Shown here piece by piece: positions 60,605-64,000 of a stretch of 64,000 nucleotides of DNA. The stretch's first letter is position 1; the number at the start of each line of letters is the position of its first letter. The DNA comes from Bacillota bacterium (GTDB lineage Bacteria > Bacillota > Clostridia > Lachnospirales > Lachnospiraceae): NCBI GenBank assembly GCA_023398375.1, contig JAEWSH010000042.1, forward strand, positions 186,001 to 250,000, given 5' to 3'. Both the position numbers and the translations under genes were made by a program. The notes beneath the pieces are model-generated. The model was not told where the DNA came from. It was given only the letters and a program-made list of their open reading frames with translations, and made no database searches.

Positions 60605-60634
60605 CCTAAATTCTTACACATGTAAGAAATTAGG
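60605..60634 (+). promoter_or_regulatory. BlaI-type operator upstream of the PBP gene
   Basis: TTCTTACACATGTAAGAA sits in a longer palindrome (CCTAA...TTAGG), 20 nt before ATG 60655. It should place the PBP gene under BlaI control separately from blaI-blaR1. Confidence 0.7.
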
Positions 60635-60654
60635 GATAAAAAGGAGAAATTTAT

Positions 60655-62823
60655 ATGAGAAAGAAGAAAACCCATGTATATATAACATTTTTTTGTATTA
60701 TAGTGATAATGCTTTCAGCAACATTCCTGTTTCCGGTCATTAGGGAGGTTTTTGTAAATACTTCAGAAGAGGAGGCTGATAAAGAACCGGAGGTGCAGCT
60801 TGCCGAATATTTTTCTATGCTCAAAGACAAAAAATATGATGAAATGTATGAATTTCTTTCAGAGTCAAGCAAAGCGCATATAACAAAAGAAGAATTTGTG
60901 AAAAAGAATAAAAATATATATGAAGGTATTGAGGCAAAGAATTTCGATTTTGAAGTTTCGGAGGTATTAAAGGACGAAAATCTGCAAAATGTTTCTGTAA
61001 CCTATACATTGCGCATGGATACTTTAGCCGGCCAAATTTCCCGCTTGAATCAGGCCGTTTTTGTAGCGGATGAGGACGACGAAAATTCTTATCACCTTGA
61101 ATGGGCCCCTGGCATTATATTTCCTTTTCTAGGTTGGGATGAGAAAGTGTCTTTTCACACTTTGACTGCAAAAAGGGGAAATATTTACGATCGAAATGGA
61201 GCTTTGCTTGCAGGTGAAGGAATCGCTTCTTCCATCGGCCTCGTTCCAGGAAAAATGCAGGGGGGGACGCTTCGTGAACAATCCATAGGCGAAAAAGTGC
61301 AAGAGGAAGCCGCTGGCGAGGCGATAGCAAGTGAGGAAGCGGAAGAAGATTATTCTGAGATGGCAGCGGCCCGGGAGGTTGACATTGAAAAGATTGCGGA
61401 ACTTTTAGAAATGACACCTGAGAGCATTCGCAAAAAACTAAACGCCGCATATGTCAAAGACGATACCTTTGTTCCCCTTGCAACGGTTTCCAAGGACGCA
61501 CAAGAATTAAAAGACGTCTTGCTTCAAATACCGGGCATTAAGATTATAGACCAAAAGGTGCGGTCGTATCCCCTGGCAGAAAAAGCGTCCCACCTCATCG
61601 GTTATATCCAGAATATTAACGCGGAAGAACTGGAATCACTATCTAACGATGGATACCATTCAAATAGTGTTCTGGGAAAGGCCGGGTTGGAGAAAATATA
61701 TGAAGAGCAGCTGCGCGCAAAGGATGGTTGCGAGATTGTGATCATAGATTCGCATGGAGAGAGGAAGGAGATCCTTGCAGCCATCCCTGCGCAAGATGGA
61801 ACGGATATTTATTTGACGATTGATGCAGAAGTTCAAAGTGAGCTCTATGAGCAGTTTACCTCTGATAAGAGTTGTTCTGTTGCCTTAAACCCTAAAACAG
61901 GAGAAGTGCTTGCATTGGTAAGTACACCATCCTATGATGCCAATGATTTTGTCCTTGGAATGTCTGTAAGTAAGTGGAATACATTAAATGAAGACGAGAA
62001 TAAGCCTATGTATAACCGATTTAAAGCCGCACTTTGCCCGGGTTCGACAATGAAGACCATAACCGCCGCTATTGGTGTTGAGACAGGTATAATTTCTCCG
62101 GATGAAGATTTTGGACATAGTGGTCTTAGCTGGCAAAAGGATAAAAGCTGGGGCGGATACCGTATTACAACTTTGACTGAGTACAATGAGCCTGCGAATA
62201 TAGAAAACGGTCTTGTGTATTCAGACAATATATTTTTTGGTAAGGCAGCACTTAAAATAGGAGCAGATACCTTTGCGGAGGAATTAAAGAAGCTTGGGTT
62301 TGAAGAAAAGATCCCTTTTGAGTACGGGCTGTATTCTTCGATTATTTCAAGCACAGAGAGCTTTACTTCAGAAATCCAGCTGGCAGACAGCGGCTTTGGA
62401 CAGGGACAAATTCTGATGAATCCAGTTCACCTGGCAGTTATTTATGCGGCATTTATGAATGAGGGCAATATACTAAAACCACGTCTTATACTTAGTGGAG
62501 CGGAGACGCCGGAAATATGGAAAGCAAACGCATTCTCTCCCGAGACCGTGGCAACCATCAGAAATGACCTTGTGCAGGTAATTGAACGTGGGACAGGAAA
62601 AATGGGCAGAATCAACGGCTTGACACTGGCAGGCAAGACCGGTACCGCAGAAATCAAATTGGACAAAGAGGATGTGGATGGGACAGAACTTGGTTGGTTT
62701 GCACTCTTCACAGCAGATGAAAATGTGGAGAATCCACTGCTTGTCGTTTCTATGGTGGAAGATGTAAAAAGCCGCGGCGGCAGTCACTATGTGATTCCAC
62801 ACGTAAAGGCACTTTTTGAATGA
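60655..62823 (+). CDS. MecA-type penicillin-binding protein (class B transpeptidase)
   Basis: 722 residues. A membrane anchor (YITFFCIIVIMLSATFLFPVI) is followed by an NTF2-like MecA_N domain (LAEYFSMLKDKKYDEMYEFLSES), a PBP dimer domain (KRGNIYDRNGALL), and a transpeptidase with S-x2-K (GSTMKTITAA), SDN (YSDNIFFG) and KTG (AGKTGTAE). A Glu-rich insert lies near residues 205-235. MecA-type PBPs are low-affinity enzymes that keep cross-linking peptidoglycan when others are inhibited. Together with blaI-blaR1 and its own operator it forms a mec-like inducible resistance set. Actual affinity is not predictable from sequence. Confidence 0.9.
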   Translation: MRKKKTHVYITFFCIIVIMLSATFLFPVIREVFVNTSEEEADKEPEVQLAEYFSMLKDKKYDEMYEFLSESSKAHITKEEFVKKNKNIYEGIEAKNFDFEVSEVLKDENLQNVSVTYTLRMDTLAGQISRLNQAVFVADEDDENSYHLEWAPGIIFPFLGWDEKVSFHTLTAKRGNIYDRNGALLAGEGIASSIGLVPGKMQGGTLREQSIGEKVQEEAAGEAIASEEAEEDYSEMAAAREVDIEKIAELLEMTPESIRKKLNAAYVKDDTFVPLATVSKDAQELKDVLLQIPGIKIIDQKVRSYPLAEKASHLIGYIQNINAEELESLSNDGYHSNSVLGKAGLEKIYEEQLRAKDGCEIVIIDSHGERKEILAAIPAQDGTDIYLTIDAEVQSELYEQFTSDKSCSVALNPKTGEVLALVSTPSYDANDFVLGMSVSKWNTLNEDENKPMYNRFKAALCPGSTMKTITAAIGVETGIISPDEDFGHSGLSWQKDKSWGGYRITTLTEYNEPANIENGLVYSDNIFFGKAALKIGADTFAEELKKLGFEEKIPFEYGLYSSIISSTESFTSEIQLADSGFGQGQILMNPVHLAVIYAAFMNEGNILKPRLILSGAETPEIWKANAFSPETVATIRNDLVQVIERGTGKMGRINGLTLAGKTGTAEIKLDKEDVDGTELGWFALFTADENVENPLLVVSMVEDVKSRGGSHYVIPHVKALFE

Positions 62824-62948
62824 ATTGGGTCAAGAAATGTGGTTATTTATACTAAATTGCACACAATGCTTGCATTTATAGGAAACCGAATTAATTACGA
62901 ATACTTATAATGCAGATGGAAATAATAACCTGTGGAGGTGTTTACAGT

Positions 62949-63722
62949 ATGGTATCACGTAAAACAGTTATTACATTTGGAATGGTAGCAATCCCAATCG
63001 CTATGTTAACAGCCACACAGGACAATGATATACATTTCAATCAACTGCATAAGGAAGACAATAGTCGCATCCGGTATAAGAAAACTTGTGCCCATTGCGG
63101 TAAGGAGATATCTTCCAAAGACATTGTAAAAGGATATGAATATGACAAGGATAAGTATGTCGTTATTACAGACGAGGAGATTGAAAAAATTAAAACGGAA
63201 AAAGAAAAATCCATTCAGATTCTGCACTTTGCCCAACTGAACCAGATTTCTCCGGTCTATTATGAAAAGACTTATCAGGCGGCGCCTGAACCGGGTGGAG
63301 AAAAAGCATTTGAGCTACTTCGAGCTGCATTGATGAGTGAACAAAAGATCGCGATAGGAAAAACAGTGATTGGAACAAAAGATACCTTAATGGCAATCAT
63401 TCCTCGTGAGGAAGGTATTCTTATTTCTACGATGTTTTATGCCGACGAAATCAAAGAGATTCAAAAGCAGTATACAAAGCCGGAAGTATCCGGACAGGAA
63501 TTAAATATGGCCAAAACTCTGATCAGTTCCATGGATACGCCATTTGATCCTTCCCAATACAAAGATGAATATCAGTCAAGACTTCGTGAGTTGATCGAAA
63601 CAAAGATATCCGGTAAGGAAATCGTCGCAGCAGAACCTGAAAGTGCTGTAAAAGTCATTGATCTTATGGACGCGCTCAAAGCCAGCGTCGAGAAAGCGAA
63701 AAAAGACAGGGAACCGGCATAG
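62949..63722 (+). CDS. ku: Ku protein (bacterial NHEJ)
   Basis: 257 residues, the usual bacterial Ku length. VSRKTVITFGMVAIPIAMLTATQDNDIHFNQLHKEDNSRI is a clear Ku signature, followed by KTCAHCGKEI and GYEYDKDKYVVITDEEIEKI. It binds DNA ends as a homodimer and recruits LigD. ATG 62949 has GGAGG 10 nt upstream; the frame from 62910 lacks a site. The ligD gene begins 2 nt after its stop. Confidence 0.93.
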   Translation: MVSRKTVITFGMVAIPIAMLTATQDNDIHFNQLHKEDNSRIRYKKTCAHCGKEISSKDIVKGYEYDKDKYVVITDEEIEKIKTEKEKSIQILHFAQLNQISPVYYEKTYQAAPEPGGEKAFELLRAALMSEQKIAIGKTVIGTKDTLMAIIPREEGILISTMFYADEIKEIQKQYTKPEVSGQELNMAKTLISSMDTPFDPSQYKDEYQSRLRELIETKISGKEIVAAEPESAVKVIDLMDALKASVEKAKKDREPA

Positions 63723-63724
63723 AT

Positions 63725-64000
63725 ATGGATTCGAAACTGAGCGAGTATAATGAAAAAAGAGATTTCCAAAAAACATCGGAGCCGAAAGGAAAAACAGTAG
63801 ATCATGACGAAAGTCTAGGTTTTGTAGTACAACATCATATGGCACGAAGAGAACATTATGATTTTCGTTTGGAATGGGCAGGGGTCCTTTTAAGCTGGGC
63901 CGTCCCCAAGGGCCCGTCCTATGATACACGTGACAAAAGGCTGGCCGTACAGGTAGAAGATCATCCGCTTCCATATAGGAATTTTGAAGGGACGATTCCC
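63725..64000 (+). CDS. ligD: LigD-type NHEJ enzyme, N-terminal part (cut by window end)
   Basis: 92 codons are open to the right edge. After a ~30-residue lead comes a 3'-phosphoesterase (PE) domain: FVVQHHMARREHYDFRLEW, LLSWAVPKGPSYDTRDKRLAVQVEDHPLPY, with the His/Asp/Arg catalytic set (HH, H-x-D-F-R). LigD processes and seals ends held by Ku. The ligase and any polymerase domains would lie beyond 64000. The ATG follows the ku stop by 2 nt, so they form an operon. Confidence 0.88.
   Translation, partial: MDSKLSEYNEKRDFQKTSEPKGKTVDHDESLGFVVQHHMARREHYDFRLEWAGVLLSWAVPKGPSYDTRDKRLAVQVEDHPLPYRNFEGTIP

Overview
The window is AT-rich, and its gene families point to an anaerobic, spore-forming Clostridia, most likely a Lachnospiraceae relative. 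Signs are the SigI/RsgI pair, a GPT-type collagen-like protein with its own glycosyltransferase, C_GCAxxG_C_C and YjdF proteins, an RlmD with a Clostridia-style C-terminal tail, an H-NOX chemoreceptor and Ku/LigD. I see no rRNA, tRNA, CRISPR array or insertion sequence.

Layout. 1-3.5 kb: a frameshifted chemoreceptor, a collagen-like surface protein whose Shine-Dalgarno sequence sits in a hairpin, and a glycosyltransferase. 3.6-7.2 kb (minus strand): glnK-type PII and amt behind an attenuator-like leader, then rsgI and sigI. 7.4-13.7 kb: a CAP-domain secreted protein preceded by three WalR-like boxes, a CorA transporter, a decayed chemoreceptor remnant, two c-di-GMP proteins and a rhodanese. 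13.7-20.5 kb: a Crp/Fnr regulator, a C_GCAxxG_C_C protein, mgtE with an upstream 49-codon ORF, and two chemoreceptors, one with an H-NOX (heme NO/O2) sensor. 20.7-25 kb: a satD/DUF3307/DUF454 operon and an ABC exporter with an orphan operator. 25-28.4 kb: a short KdpD/KdpE-like two-component system divergent from a cation/proton antiporter. 28.4-39.3 kb: yjdF with a riboswitch-like leader, a three-hairpin repeat, D-lactate dehydrogenase, MATE, AraC, an SGNH hydrolase, an M23 peptidase, a promoter/terminator-bounded RNA candidate, a radical SAM-arginase fusion, and rlmD.

39.3-48.0 kb looks accessory. The rlmD tail is broken, and a 46-bp sequence at the break recurs in the same orientation at 48.0 kb. 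Between the copies lie small enzymes, gene fragments (VOC, DUF1801), an acetyltransferase with a leader peptide, and a minus-strand trio: two paralogous DUF6143-like proteins plus a leucine-rich-repeat protein. 48.1-55.3 kb holds a PadR regulator, a LiaRS-like two-component system with membrane and DUF4097 proteins, a serine hydrolase and a lipoprotein. 55.4-62.8 kb holds a GIY-YIG-like/DUF2087 pair and a mec-like beta-lactam response module (BlaI, BlaR1, MecA-type PBP). Four BlaI-type palindromes accompany this module, and an InlB-repeat lipoprotein lies between two copies of the blaI promoter region. The window ends in ku and the start of ligD.

The recurring themes are envelope sensing and defence (SigI/RsgI, WalR-like boxes, Lia-like and Bla-like systems), cation homeostasis, and chemotaxis/c-di-GMP signalling. 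The observations most worth following are the radical SAM-arginase fusion, the DUF6143-like/LRR trio in the repeat-bounded region, the duplicated blaI promoter around a lipoprotein module, the approximately 120-nt RNA candidate and the mgtE upstream ORF. All calls come from reading the sequence and remembered family features; no database search was run.
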